A stretch of 64,000 nt of DNA from Treponema vincentii F0403 (lineage in GTDB: Bacteria > Spirochaetota > Spirochaetia > Treponematales > Treponemataceae): the NCBI RefSeq assembly GCF_000412995.1, contig NZ_KE332513.1:116030-180029 (forward strand), written 5' to 3'. Position numbers and translations under genes: made by a program. The notes under the pieces are model-generated. The model did no database searches. It saw only the letters and a list, made by a program, of their open reading frames with translations, and was not told the origin of the DNA. This document shows, piece by piece, positions 42,034 to 51,486 of this stretch (positions are counted from its first letter, which is position 1; each line of letters starts with the position of its first letter).

Positions 42034-43193
42034 CAATAGACTATTCGTCCCTTCCATTCATATCCCTGTTTCCGTACGGAATGAATCCATGAAACAAGCG
42101 CAATGTACAGCAGATTGATGAATAGTAACGGATATAGAAATATAAGCTTTCTGTCGATACACTGTGTCCTAAATACAACTGCCCATGTCCCGCCTACTAA
42201 AATCAAATTAATCCATAATGCGGCAAGCGTAAATGATACGGTCTTTGCAGCGATGATAGTATATACCGTTAATCCGATTGTTAAAACCGGCGGTAAAGTT
42301 AAAAAAAGAAAAATACCAAGCATTGCAAGCAAGAGGATGGTATCGTTTTTATCTATAAAGTCAAAAATATTCTTGCTGATTCCATCCACAGCGCTTTGCC
42401 ACGATGTATACATACGGCACGAAGCGGCATCGTGCAGATTTAAAAAAATGGTTTTATATCCATGCCGCTTCATTGTCCGAGCCATAAAGACATCTTCCGT
42501 CGTCTTGTCTTTAACCAAATCAAATCCGCCGCACTCCATAAACGCACTGCTTTTAACACAAATATACTGCCCGATAGCTATTGCAAAAACCGGTAATCTG
42601 CTCCGCTTGCACATCCACAACGGTAAAATAAAACCGCTTAGTAAATACATCAACGGTATTGTTAACTTTTCACCGAATGTCTCCATTTTCTGCGTAATAT
42701 ACCCTGATAAAAAATCAACTTTATGATAAACAAGGTTGGTAACGGCAAACGATATGGAACGGGGTGAATGGACGGTATCGGCATCGGTAAACAGCCAGTA
42801 TTTTCCCTTTGCCTGTTTGCAAAGCTGCTTCATTGCGAACGGTTTACCCCGCCAATCACGCGGCAACGGTTCACCTTGAAAAATCCGCAATTTATCGGGG
42901 TATAATGCTTGAAGTTTCGTAAGTATATCGCCGGTTTTATCGGTAGAGTTATCATCTAAAACCAGCACTTCATAATTCATATAGGTTTGGTTCATGAGCG
43001 ACTGAACGCAGCGCTCGATGCACCCCTCTTCATCACGGGCGGGAATCAGCACCGAAGCGAGCGGCCCATCGGTTAAATCGGCAGGGAGAGAAGCCTTAGT
43101 CAACCATAAAGCATTACTGACAGAAAGACAAAAAAAATACACGCCAAGTCCGATGATAATCCAATCGAACAAGGCGATTATAAGCGTTATCAT
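42033..43193 (-). CDS. Membrane-bound family 2 glycosyltransferase
   Basis: The 386-residue protein has an N-terminal helix (about 5-28), a GT-A catalytic domain (SVLIPARDEEGCIERCVQSL, EVLVLDDNSTDKTGDIL, WLFTDADTVHSP with the DxD, and KDKTTEDVFMARTMKRHGY) and three to four C-terminal helices (about 275-365). This resembles the CrtQ/HpnB class of membrane glycosyltransferases acting on lipid acceptors. AAAGGAT precedes the ATG. It lies 58 bases after flhG and directly before the MATE gene; a link to glycolipid export is possible but inferred. Confidence 0.85.
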   Translation of the reverse strand: MITLIIALFDWIIIGLGVYFFCLSVSNALWLTKASLPADLTDGPLASVLIPARDEEGCIERCVQSLMNQTYMNYEVLVLDDNSTDKTGDILTKLQALYPDKLRIFQGEPLPRDWRGKPFAMKQLCKQAKGKYWLFTDADTVHSPRSISFAVTNLVYHKVDFLSGYITQKMETFGEKLTIPLMYLLSGFILPLWMCKRSRLPVFAIAIGQYICVKSSAFMECGGFDLVKDKTTEDVFMARTMKRHGYKTIFLNLHDAASCRMYTSWQSAVDGISKNIFDFIDKNDTILLLAMLGIFLFLTLPPVLTIGLTVYTIIAAKTVSFTLAALWINLILVGGTWAVVFRTQCIDRKLIFLYPLLFINLLYIALVSWIHSVRKQGYEWKGRIVY

Positions 43194-43251
43194 GTTGATA
43201 TCCTTTACAACAGATGACGAACCGGTTTTTGGCCGCCCCTATTCCTTTGTT

Positions 43252-44151
43252 CTATTCCGTTTCCCATCTACGTCCGAATAATTTTTTTACAAAGCGGGAA
43301 AAACCGCCGGTTTCGGGAATTTCGGTTTTTTCCATGCGGGAAACGATATGCTTTAGACAGCTTGAGGCCTTACCGTTGGGTTCGGCAATAATAAAAGGCT
43401 TTTGTTTTAAAACGGCTTTTGTTACCGAAGGATCATTATAGATAAATCCGAGATATTCGATTTTAAGATTTAAAAATTGCGCAGCTATTTTTATCATGTG
43501 ATCTGCAATCCGTTTTCCTTCTGCAGCGGAATCTACCCTATTGATAATCATTTTAAGGTTGAGATTCATGTTATCAACCTCTGTGGCAATGACCTTAATA
43601 ATACCGTACGCATCGGTAATTGCAGTCGGCTCGGAAGTTGTGATAATAACCACCTCATCGGCAGCCGCAACGAAACTCAGTACATTCTTAGAAACGCCCG
43701 CACTCGTATCGATAATAATAATATCGACATCGGAAAGCGTATACATCTCTTTAATAAATTCATCACGCTCCGCTTCTGCCATATTTGCAATTTTTGCAAA
43801 GCCGGAAGCGCCGACAATTAATTTAATACCGTATTCGGTGTCGATAATAATTTCCGATAATTTCTTTTGCTTTTTAATGACATGGTATAAATTATACTGC
43901 GGAATGATATTCATAATAACATTGACATTGGCAAGCCCAAGGTCGGCATCGAGAACGATAACTTTTTTCCCCATCTGCGCATACGCAATACCCATATTGG
44001 TTGCGACATTGGTTTTTCCTACCCCGCCCTTTCCGCTGGTAACGGCAATAATACGGGTCTTTTGCGCCGTATCGTGACTTGCACCGGCATTGTCGGCCGC
44101 GTTATGTATTTCTTTCATTAAGAGACGTAATCCATCAGCTTGATCACCCAT
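43252..44151 (-). CDS. flhG: MinD-like ATPase FlhG (FleN)
   Basis: FlhG controls flagellar number and placement together with FlhF. The 299-residue protein has the deviant Walker A TSGKGGVGKTNVATNMG (about residue 40), KKVIVLDADLGLANVNVI and DVDIIIIDTSAGVSKNVL, and a C-terminal membrane-targeting helix (FSRFVKKLFGRRWE). GGAG spaced before ATG 44151 favours that start over the GTG twelve bases upstream. It is the last flagellar gene of the operon, 50 bases after flhF; the glycosyltransferase gene follows instead of a sigma-28 gene. Confidence 0.92.
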   Translation of the reverse strand: MGDQADGLRLLMKEIHNAADNAGASHDTAQKTRIIAVTSGKGGVGKTNVATNMGIAYAQMGKKVIVLDADLGLANVNVIMNIIPQYNLYHVIKKQKKLSEIIIDTEYGIKLIVGASGFAKIANMAEAERDEFIKEMYTLSDVDIIIIDTSAGVSKNVLSFVAAADEVVIITTSEPTAITDAYGIIKVIATEVDNMNLNLKMIINRVDSAAEGKRIADHMIKIAAQFLNLKIEYLGFIYNDPSVTKAVLKQKPFIIAEPNGKASSCLKHIVSRMEKTEIPETGGFSRFVKKLFGRRWETE

Positions 44152-44201
44152 TTTTTTCTCCACATTTTGAGTTTGTATCGGATTGATTGTGTTCCGAGCT
44201 T

Positions 44202-45548
44202 CTACACGGCAGAAACCTTGAGAAGCCGGTCTCTATCTTTATTACAGAGTTGACTGATATATTCCTCGTCTACCGAAAAACCTTTCAATTTTTTTAAGAA
44301 GGTTTCGATATCGGCAAGCATAAAATCCTGCGGGACTTCCTGTCCTGCGGTTATATACGTTATCGGTATATTAGTTTCGGAAATAATACTGAATAAATTA
44401 CCGATATATGAGGTTTCATCAAACTTTGTAATAATCAGCGACTTATATTTAAAGACCGCATATTCTTTCATAATTTCCCGAATGTCGTTTATCCGCGTTC
44501 CGGCACATACCGTCAGATAAACTTCCGCATCATCGCCTAATTCGGCAAAATAATTCTGCATCGTGGAAATTTTCTCGCGGTCTTTCGGACTTCTGCCGAT
44601 TGTATCGATGCAAATAACATCCGCCTCTTCGCGGTACAATGCCATATATTTACGTACCTCTGCAGGATTCGAGGCAACCATCAGCGGAATCCCCATCAAT
44701 TCACAATAACGCTTCATCTGGTATGCAGCTCCGATACGCCAGTTATCAATCGTAATAACTTTAACACGCAGCGGATGTTCGGAATTTTTGCGGATATACT
44801 GTACGGCGATTTTTGCAAGCGTTGTCGTTTTTCCTACCCCCGTAGGCCCGACCAATAAAACCACCCGTGTTTTAGGTTGATCATCAGCAGGTTTAATGCT
44901 GATCGATTCGGCAAGCAGTTCAAAAAGCTTTTTTTGCACCGTCAAAAAATTCTCAATTTCGGTATAGCTGAGCTCGTCTTTAAGGCGGGCGGAAAGCTCT
45001 TTGATGTAGGAAGGAGAAAAGTCGTTTTCTTCGAGTAGTTTTTGTACTTTAACAATATGCGTGTGCTCAACGTCAGTTTGCGCGGCATTCTTTTTTTCCA
45101 TTTCCGCCACAAGCCGTTCAACCGTCTCCGCCAGCTTGTCCAAAGACTTTTCTTGTTCCGGCGTAGGCGCGGAGACAGCTTTTTTTTCCGGATTTTTTTT
45201 CGGTGTAAGGTTGACATATTGACGCAGCTCATCCGCAGCAGCAGGATTTTTGCTTGCATACCGTGTTACGATTTTAAGCCGTTCTTCTTCGTCGTTCAAA
45301 TTACTCGCACCGGTTAGTCTGGGCGCCGGTCTAGCAGGGGGCTGCTGTTCCGTAAGCAAAGACGGACGCTGCGACATTTTATCGTTTACCGTAAACGTTA
45401 CTTCTACCACATCTTTTTCTAAAAGCCCGAAAAGCCGGCTGATTTTAGCATCCTTCCTTCTCCAGATGGTAAAGTCGTCGCCGTGTTTTTTCGTAATCTT
45501 TTTTACACATTTGTCATACGTCGAATCTTGCTCAACAAAAAGTTCCAT
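44202..45548 (-). CDS. flhF: Flagellar SRP-type GTPase FlhF
   Basis: FlhF marks the cell pole for flagellar assembly. The 448-residue protein has an N-terminal B domain and linker (about 1-150), an NG domain with VLLVGPTGVGKTTTLAKIAV (about residue 230), CIDTIGRSPKDREK and LIITKFDETSYIGN, and a C-terminal MLADIETFLKKLKGF. Its ATG overlaps the flhA stop (TAATG). Order flhA-flhF-flhG is the treponemal one. Confidence 0.95.
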   Translation of the reverse strand: MELFVEQDSTYDKCVKKITKKHGDDFTIWRRKDAKISRLFGLLEKDVVEVTFTVNDKMSQRPSLLTEQQPPARPAPRLTGASNLNDEEERLKIVTRYASKNPAAADELRQYVNLTPKKNPEKKAVSAPTPEQEKSLDKLAETVERLVAEMEKKNAAQTDVEHTHIVKVQKLLEENDFSPSYIKELSARLKDELSYTEIENFLTVQKKLFELLAESISIKPADDQPKTRVVLLVGPTGVGKTTTLAKIAVQYIRKNSEHPLRVKVITIDNWRIGAAYQMKRYCELMGIPLMVASNPAEVRKYMALYREEADVICIDTIGRSPKDREKISTMQNYFAELGDDAEVYLTVCAGTRINDIREIMKEYAVFKYKSLIITKFDETSYIGNLFSIISETNIPITYITAGQEVPQDFMLADIETFLKKLKGFSVDEEYISQLCNKDRDRLLKVSAV

Positions 45549-47653
45549 TAGTTTTTGTCCTGTTCCAATTTAATCTCACCGATAACTTCAACCTGTATAT
45601 CCTTCGCAATTTCAGGGATGGACAGCACAACAAGATCGGGAATTTCCCTATCGGTTGAATTTTTAATCAAAATACGGGCGGATGCTTCGGGCGCAAGTAC
45701 AATAGGAAGGAAACCGTTTTTCTGCACGGTCGTAACCGCTTGGATAAGCGAGCGTATCCACATCCGCTGCTCGGAAGGTTCAAGAGCCGCCATCGGCCCA
45801 TTCACCGTATCTATTCTACTGTCGATAATTTTTTGAGCAAGTGCAGGTTCAACAGTCAGCACATGGAGTGTTTTATTTTCATCGGCATACTGCAAGCATA
45901 TCTGCCTGCCGAGCGCCTGCCGTACCTTTTCAACAAGAAGAGAAACATCGGATGTAATGGGGCGGAAATCTGCAAGCGTTTCCAAAATAACGATCGTATT
46001 GCGAATAGACACCTGTTCACGCAAAAGCCCCTGCAGAACTTTCTGCACCTCGCCGAGGCTGCACACCTTTGCCGCTTCATCGATAACCGCCGGATAGTCT
46101 TTGCGCAGCGCATCCATAATACCCTGCACTTCCTGCCGTCCGAGGATTTCGGCAGCATGTTTTTTAATCACTTCGGTAAGATGTGTTGCGATAATTGCCG
46201 GCGGGTCTACCACCGTGTAACCGGCGCGTTCGGCGCGGTCGCGGTTTTCTTCGGATATCCACACGGCAGGCAAGCCGAAGGTAGGATCGACGGTTCGCTC
46301 TCCGGGTATTTCTTCCGAAACTCCGCCGGGATTTATTCCGAGGTACCAGCCCATGCGGATCTTGCCCCGCGCCACTTCGACACCCTTAATCTTAAAACAG
46401 TATTCGCTCGGTTCAAGCCGCATATTATCGATAATACGGATACGCGGGGCAACCAAACCGAGGTCAAGCGCCGCTTCCCGCCGGATTCTTGTAATACGTT
46501 CAAGCAGTTCGGCACCTTTGTCCTTATCGACAAGCGGAATTAACGCATAACCCAATTCCAAGGACAGCGGATCGAGCGGCACAATCGGAGCAATTTCTCC
46601 CGGCGCAGGTTCTCCCCCGCCGCCCCCAGCCCGCTGCTGTTGTCCGCCCTGCTTTTGAACCGCCTGCTTTTCTTTTGCAGCCTTAAACGTCCGTTCTTCT
46701 TTAACGATTTTCCAGCCGACAACAGCCAAAACAGCCGCGATAATAAACAGAACAACATGCGGGAATCCGGGGAGCACACCCATAATCGCGAGCGTACCGG
46801 CGGCAACAAAGTAAATCCATCCGATTTGAGAAAACTGCTTTTTAATATCCTGACCGAACGAACCTTCGTCGATCATGCGGGTAACCAGCAAGCCGGTCGC
46901 TACCGACAAAAAGAGCGAAGGCAGCTGAGCGAGCAGTCCGTCTCCGATGGTTAGCGTCGTGTAGGTACGCAGCGCATTGGAAAAAGGTTCCCTGCGGAAA
47001 ATCATCCCGATAATTAACCCGGCGACAACGTTGATAACCGTAATAAAAATACCGACTTTTACGTTTCCGGACACAAATTGGTTTGCTCCGTCCATCGCCC
47101 CGTAAAAGTCGTCCTCACGCTGCAGCTGCTCTTTTTTCTGCCGGGCTTCCTCGTCGGTGATGATGCCGGCGTTGTATTCGGCATCGATCGACATACTCTT
47201 GGTCGGATGAGAGTCCAGTTTAAAACGGGCGGAAACTTCGGCGACACGCTTGGCGCCTTTTGTAATAACAAAGGCCTGCACCGCAATAAGGATGATAAAG
47301 ATAACAAAGCCGATAACGAGACCTTGACTGCCCGAAGCGCCGATAACGAACGAACTGAACGCCCGTATCATTGCTCCGTCAAACGCTTCTCCTTTGGAAA
47401 GAATAAGGCGGGTTGAAGACACATTCAGCACCAGTCCGAAAATAGTGCTAAGCAGCAGCAATGAAGGGAAAACTGAAAAATCGGTAGCGCGCGCAGTAAA
47501 CAGGACAATCAGCAATACGATAAGACTAAACGTCAGATTCAGCGCCATAAAAAAATCAAGCAGCACGGTGGGAAGTGGAATAATAAACATCAGCACCATG
47601 AGGATGACGGTAAATGCAACTGCTATATCGATATTGTACTTTTTTGCTGCCAT
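45548..47653 (-). CDS. flhA: Flagellar export gate protein FlhA
   Basis: FlhA is the large membrane protein of the flagellar type III export gate. The 701-residue product has eight N-terminal helices (about 1-320), the conserved cytoplasmic FHIPEP-like segment VSARFKLDSHPTKSMSIDAE, a Gly/Gln-rich linker (about 330-350, QKQGGQQQRAGGGGG) and the cytoplasmic domain (about 355-701). Length is normal. The Gln/Gly linker is longer than usual. It follows flhB by two bases. Confidence 0.96.
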   Translation of the reverse strand: MAAKKYNIDIAVAFTVILMVLMFIIPLPTVLLDFFMALNLTFSLIVLLIVLFTARATDFSVFPSLLLLSTIFGLVLNVSSTRLILSKGEAFDGAMIRAFSSFVIGASGSQGLVIGFVIFIILIAVQAFVITKGAKRVAEVSARFKLDSHPTKSMSIDAEYNAGIITDEEARQKKEQLQREDDFYGAMDGANQFVSGNVKVGIFITVINVVAGLIIGMIFRREPFSNALRTYTTLTIGDGLLAQLPSLFLSVATGLLVTRMIDEGSFGQDIKKQFSQIGWIYFVAAGTLAIMGVLPGFPHVVLFIIAAVLAVVGWKIVKEERTFKAAKEKQAVQKQGGQQQRAGGGGGEPAPGEIAPIVPLDPLSLELGYALIPLVDKDKGAELLERITRIRREAALDLGLVAPRIRIIDNMRLEPSEYCFKIKGVEVARGKIRMGWYLGINPGGVSEEIPGERTVDPTFGLPAVWISEENRDRAERAGYTVVDPPAIIATHLTEVIKKHAAEILGRQEVQGIMDALRKDYPAVIDEAAKVCSLGEVQKVLQGLLREQVSIRNTIVILETLADFRPITSDVSLLVEKVRQALGRQICLQYADENKTLHVLTVEPALAQKIIDSRIDTVNGPMAALEPSEQRMWIRSLIQAVTTVQKNGFLPIVLAPEASARILIKNSTDREIPDLVVLSIPEIAKDIQVEVIGEIKLEQDKN

Positions 47654-47655
47654 GA

Positions 47656-48807
47656 CTATCTTCTATAAAATTCCTGTTTTTTGTTGTTGAGGGTATATAC
47701 TTCTGCAAACACTAACGAAAGCGCCCGATAGTACTGTTCCGGAATTATATCACCGATTTGAACTTTAGCATAGAGCGCGCGGGCAAGCGGTTTGTTTTCT
47801 ATTAATGGAATATTATGTTCACGGGCAATCGCCTTTATCCGCTGCGCCATCGCATCGGCGCCCTTAGCCAGCACCATCGGAGCCGCCATTGTTTTTGAAT
47901 CCCACTGCATTGCGATTGCAAAGTGAGTCGGGTTCGTAATAACAACGTCGGCCTTAGGCACATTGCGGATTGCATTTTGCGAAAGGATTGCCTGCATTTG
48001 CTGCCGGATTCTTCCCTTAACTTGGGGATCTCCCTCCAACTCCTTGTATTCTTCTTTTATTTCCTGCTTCGTCATCTTGAGCGAATCGATAAATTGCTTG
48101 CGCTGAAAAAAATAATCGGGAATTGCAAGGATTAACAGCAGCAAGGCTGCCGTTGCAAGCAGTTTTGCTCCAAGCCCCGCAATAAAAAAAACCGCCTGCG
48201 GAAAACTCACCGACAGTAATTCGATAAAATGAGGAAGGTTTGCCCGTATCATCAAAAAGGAGACAAACACCAGCACAACAACCTTCGTCAGCGACTTTGC
48301 AAAATTAAACAAACCCTCGGCGGAAAAGAGCGCACGTTTAAAAAAGCGCATAAAATTTGGGACAATCTTATTGAATTGAGGCTGAATAGGTTTGGTAGAA
48401 AATAAGAACCCGTTATTTTGCAGGATATTGGCAATCACACCTGCAAGCATTGCGATAAGGGCAAGCGGGAGCGCAAGTTTTAGAAAGTACTGCACAAAGA
48501 TACCGAACCAAATGCCGCTGTTGATATCCGACTGCGTACTCCGCAAAAAAAAGAACCGCAAGATTTCCATACATTCTTCCAAGAAAAAAGAAGAAAGAAA
48601 GATCAATGCACCGGCGGGAAATAACAGCACCAGCGCCGCGTTAATATCCTGACTTTTTGCGACACGCCCTTCTTCACGCGCTTTGCGTATTTTATAGTCG
48701 GTTGGGTCTTCGGTACGCCCTTCATCCTCTGCGGCGAACCACTGTAAATCAATGAAAAAGTTCCGCTCATTATATCCGCTTGCAGCTTCTGTCACGAATT
48801 TCCGCAT
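47656..48807 (-). CDS. flhB: Flagellar export switch protein FlhB
   Basis: FlhB switches export from rod/hook to filament substrates by cleaving itself. The 383-residue protein has EGRTEDPTDYKIRKAREEGR before four helices (about 50-230) and the autocleavage site ADVVITNPTHFAIAMQWD (NPTH, about residue 295). A 20-residue N-terminal extension (MRKFVTEAASGYNERNFFID) is longer than in enterobacteria. It lies one base after fliR. Confidence 0.95.
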   Translation of the reverse strand: MRKFVTEAASGYNERNFFIDLQWFAAEDEGRTEDPTDYKIRKAREEGRVAKSQDINAALVLLFPAGALIFLSSFFLEECMEILRFFFLRSTQSDINSGIWFGIFVQYFLKLALPLALIAMLAGVIANILQNNGFLFSTKPIQPQFNKIVPNFMRFFKRALFSAEGLFNFAKSLTKVVVLVFVSFLMIRANLPHFIELLSVSFPQAVFFIAGLGAKLLATAALLLLILAIPDYFFQRKQFIDSLKMTKQEIKEEYKELEGDPQVKGRIRQQMQAILSQNAIRNVPKADVVITNPTHFAIAMQWDSKTMAAPMVLAKGADAMAQRIKAIAREHNIPLIENKPLARALYAKVQIGDIIPEQYYRALSLVFAEVYTLNNKKQEFYRR

Positions 48808-48808
48808 C

Positions 48809-49609
48809 CTAGATACCTCCGCTAGCGCGGATTAAAAGCGACTCAAAGGCCGCAAATCCGTTTTCCATAATCCGAATAAAGAAATTAGCCATAAACGGCA
48901 GCGAGACGGTCAAAAGGAAGAAGGTCAACAAAATAGTTATCGGGAATCCTTCCGATAAAAGGTTCATCTGCGGAGCGGCCTTTGACAGCAGCCCCATCGA
49001 AACATGTACCAAAAAGAGGGTGCCCATAACCGGCATCGCAATCATCATCGCATTCAAGAAAAGACTGCCGAGGTTCGTTACAAGAAAGGACGCTACCAAC
49101 TCCCGCTTTTCCAAAAACATAAAGCAATTGATCGACTGAAAACTGCGGAGCACGCCGCCTAAAAACAGGGTTTGGAATCCCTTAATCTGCAAAAAGATCA
49201 GCACCGCAATAAAGTTTAAGAATTGTCCCATCAACGGGTTTTCAATTTGAGCAAGCGCATCATACACTTCCGATACGCCGAACCCCATTTGATACGAAAA
49301 AAATTGACCGGCCGTACTAAACGAGGCAAAGATAATGCTGATAAAAAAACCGGTCAGTACGCCGAGCAGCGCCTCGCCGACAACCAACAGCGCATAGTCG
49401 AGATTAAACCCCTGCACGTCCAGCGGGGAACCGTAGGCAACCGGCATCACTAAAAAACCGATTAAGCCCGCAAGCGAGATTTTTGCAATGCGCGGCACCG
49501 CCCTTGTCGAAAGAAGCGGCGTGGTAGAAATCATCGCGAATATCCGCACGCATACCAAAAAAAAGAGAGGAGCTTTAACCAGCAAAAAGGAGAAAGGGTT
49601 GGGATCCAT
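48809..49609 (-). CDS. fliR: Flagellar export protein FliR
   Basis: FliR is a core component of the export gate with FliP and FliQ. The 266-residue protein has about six hydrophobic segments, [26 protein letters not shown] near the N-terminus and [20 protein letters not shown] in the middle, which are family features. It lies between fliQ and flhB as usual. Confidence 0.94.
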   Translation of the reverse strand: MDPNPFSFLLVKAPLFFLVCVRIFAMISTTPLLSTRAVPRIAKISLAGLIGFLVMPVAYGSPLDVQGFNLDYALLVVGEALLGVLTGFFISIIFASFSTAGQFFSYQMGFGVSEVYDALAQIENPLMGQFLNFIAVLIFLQIKGFQTLFLGGVLRSFQSINCFMFLEKRELVASFLVTNLGSLFLNAMMIAMPVMGTLFLVHVSMGLLSKAAPQMNLLSEGFPITILLTFFLLTVSLPFMANFFIRIMENGFAAFESLLIRASGGI

Positions 49610-49632
49610 TATCCGCGCCGCCTATAGGTTAC

Positions 49633-49905
49633 CTAACCTTGTACCAGCTGAGGAATCATATCGAACAGACGGATGGTATAATCCCGCAATACGCTGAACA
49701 TCCAGCCGCCCAATAATGCAAGCATCCCCAAAATCGTCAAAATTTTCGGCACAAAGGTGAGTGTCTGTTCCTGAATGGAGGTTGTCGCTTGAAAAATCGC
49801 TACGATTAAACCAACAACTAATGCAGCCAGCAGAATGGGGGCGGCTAATATAAATACCTGAAAAATGCCCTCGCGCAAGAGATTGACAATCATCCCGATA
49901 CTCAT
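49633..49905 (-). CDS. fliQ: Flagellar export protein FliQ
   Basis: The 90-residue protein has two transmembrane helices and the family block LVVGLIVAIFQATTSIQEQT followed by LTFVPKI. It is a gate subunit of the flagellar export apparatus. A GGAGGAAAA ribosome site precedes it. Length and position (fliP-fliQ-fliR) are standard. Confidence 0.95.
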   Translation of the reverse strand: MSIGMIVNLLREGIFQVFILAAPILLAALVVGLIVAIFQATTSIQEQTLTFVPKILTILGMLALLGGWMFSVLRDYTIRLFDMIPQLVQG

Positions 49906-49938
49906 CGTTTTCCTCCTTTTAATTGGTTATTTTACGAT

Positions 49939-50748
49939 CTACAAGAACGACTGAAAGAGCTGGCCTACCAGCAAATTCCAACCGTCAACCAGTACAAATA
50001 GAATCAACTTAAACGGCATGGAAATTTGTACCGGCGGCAGCATGATCATACCCATCGACATCAGGATACTCGCTACTACCATATCGATAATGATAAACGG
50101 CAGATAAAGGAAAATGCCGATCTGAAAGGCAACGGTCAGCTCGTGCAGGATAAATGCGGGAATTAACACATGAGTGGGAACGTCGGCGAGTGTATTGGGC
50201 TTATCCATACGGGCAAGCGACATACAGAGCCTGATATGAGAGGGATCATGCGCCATCTGCTTATACATAAAAAGGCGCAGCGGTTTTTCCGCTTCCGTAT
50301 AGGCGGTTTCGATATTGATTTGTCCGTCTGCCATCGGTTTAAACGATTTATCGTATATTTCCGTAAACGTCGGCCACATGATAAAAATCGTCAAAAAGAG
50401 CGCAATCCCGTTCAGTACCTGCGTAGGCGGCACTTGCTGCAGCGACAGGGCACGCTTAATAAAGTCGAGCGCAATACTGAGCCGCAAAAACGAGGTCATC
50501 AAAAGGAGAATGCTCGGCGCAAGGGTTATCAGCGTTATTAATAGGAGCAGCTGAATGGAAAACGCTACTTCCCGATTATTTTGAGGTTCGCGGATATTCA
50601 GGTTGACAAAGGGAATAGCTCCGGCCTGACGGGTTGCATCTATTTCGGTGCGGCCGGTTTGCGACGTACCGGTATTACTCTGAGCAACCAGCGCTGCAGG
50701 GATGCAAAACAGGCAAATGCACGCAATACACAGTGCAAGTTTTTTCAT
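49939..50748 (-). CDS. fliP: Flagellar export protein FliP
   Basis: The 269-residue protein has a cleavable signal peptide (about 1-22, ending AALVAQS), as FliP proteins do, and four helices. Signatures are TSFLRLSIALDFIKRALSLQ, PPTQVLNGIALFLTIFIMWP and FLYLPFIIIDMVVASILMSM. It starts four bases inside the end of fliO (overlap), so it is coupled. Confidence 0.95.
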   Translation of the reverse strand: MKKLALCIACICLFCIPAALVAQSNTGTSQTGRTEIDATRQAGAIPFVNLNIREPQNNREVAFSIQLLLLITLITLAPSILLLMTSFLRLSIALDFIKRALSLQQVPPTQVLNGIALFLTIFIMWPTFTEIYDKSFKPMADGQINIETAYTEAEKPLRLFMYKQMAHDPSHIRLCMSLARMDKPNTLADVPTHVLIPAFILHELTVAFQIGIFLYLPFIIIDMVVASILMSMGMIMLPPVQISMPFKLILFVLVDGWNLLVGQLFQSFL

Positions 50749-51458
50749 CGGCCTTCCCTCCCCTCGCCGCTATTCGGTGCCGTCCGCATCTGTCCTGCGC
50801 CACCGTTTTCCGCATCTTGCGGAGTTCCGTTTTCCTGTGCTGCGCCTGAGGTTTGCAGGCGTCCCCGCTGCTTGGCCAAAAACGAGTCGAAAGGGTTGGC
50901 GTCCGCTTCCTTAGGTTTTGCAGCAGGAAAAAACGTATGCAGTAATGAGCTGAAGCTCTGCTTCGGGCCGGGCGTTTGCGCCGCCTGCAGGTTCATTGCA
51001 TCGATCAGCTCTTTATCGGTTATCTCTGCAACCAACGACAGCGAAGCATCCGAAGTTCCTATCAAGTAGGCTTTATCGATAAGGGTTACAATGTAGAGGG
51101 TTTTATTGGGTGCAAGCGGCAAACTTGCGACATTCTTTAAAAAGGGATCATCACCGGCGGTAAATTGTTTTGAACGCCGGATAAAATACAGCACGCCGTA
51201 AATGAGTGCACAAACTGCCGCCAGAGAAATAATCAGCTGAAACAGCATTGAAACGGTTGAGCTTCCTGCCGCACGCGGCGCAGGCACATCTTGAACCGGC
51301 AAGGCCGCCTCATCCGTCTGTAACACAATGGCCGTTTCTGCAGGCGCGGCAGCTGAAGCATTGCTCCCCGCTGCAGACGTATCATCTGCAAACACGCATA
51401 CTGCGCTGCACATCAACAGGAAAGAGAAGAGTATTACTTTATACAAATCCTTATGCAT
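50745..51458 (-). CDS. fliO: FliO-type flagellar protein
   Basis: FliO assists FliP assembly. From ATG 51458 the product has 237 residues: signal-like helix (about 1-23, ILFSFLLMCSAVCVFA), Ala-rich periplasmic part, one transmembrane helix (about 70-92, LFQLIISLAAVCALIYGVLY), then the FliO cytoplasmic beta domain (VASLPLAPNKTLYIVTLIDKA) and a long Gln/Gly-rich tail. The frame is open upstream to 51578, but that region is inside fliY. Position between fliY and fliP supports the call. Confidence 0.85.
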   Translation of the reverse strand: MHKDLYKVILFSFLLMCSAVCVFADDTSAAGSNASAAAPAETAIVLQTDEAALPVQDVPAPRAAGSSTVSMLFQLIISLAAVCALIYGVLYFIRRSKQFTAGDDPFLKNVASLPLAPNKTLYIVTLIDKAYLIGTSDASLSLVAEITDKELIDAMNLQAAQTPGPKQSFSSLLHTFFPAAKPKEADANPFDSFLAKQRGRLQTSGAAQENGTPQDAENGGAGQMRTAPNSGEGREGR

Positions 51459-51486
51459 GTCCCCACCCAATGCCGCGATCAATCGG

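Noticed and set aside
45740..46543. Plus-strand open frame of about 267 codons
   Set aside because: It lies wholly opposite flhA and has no family resemblance.
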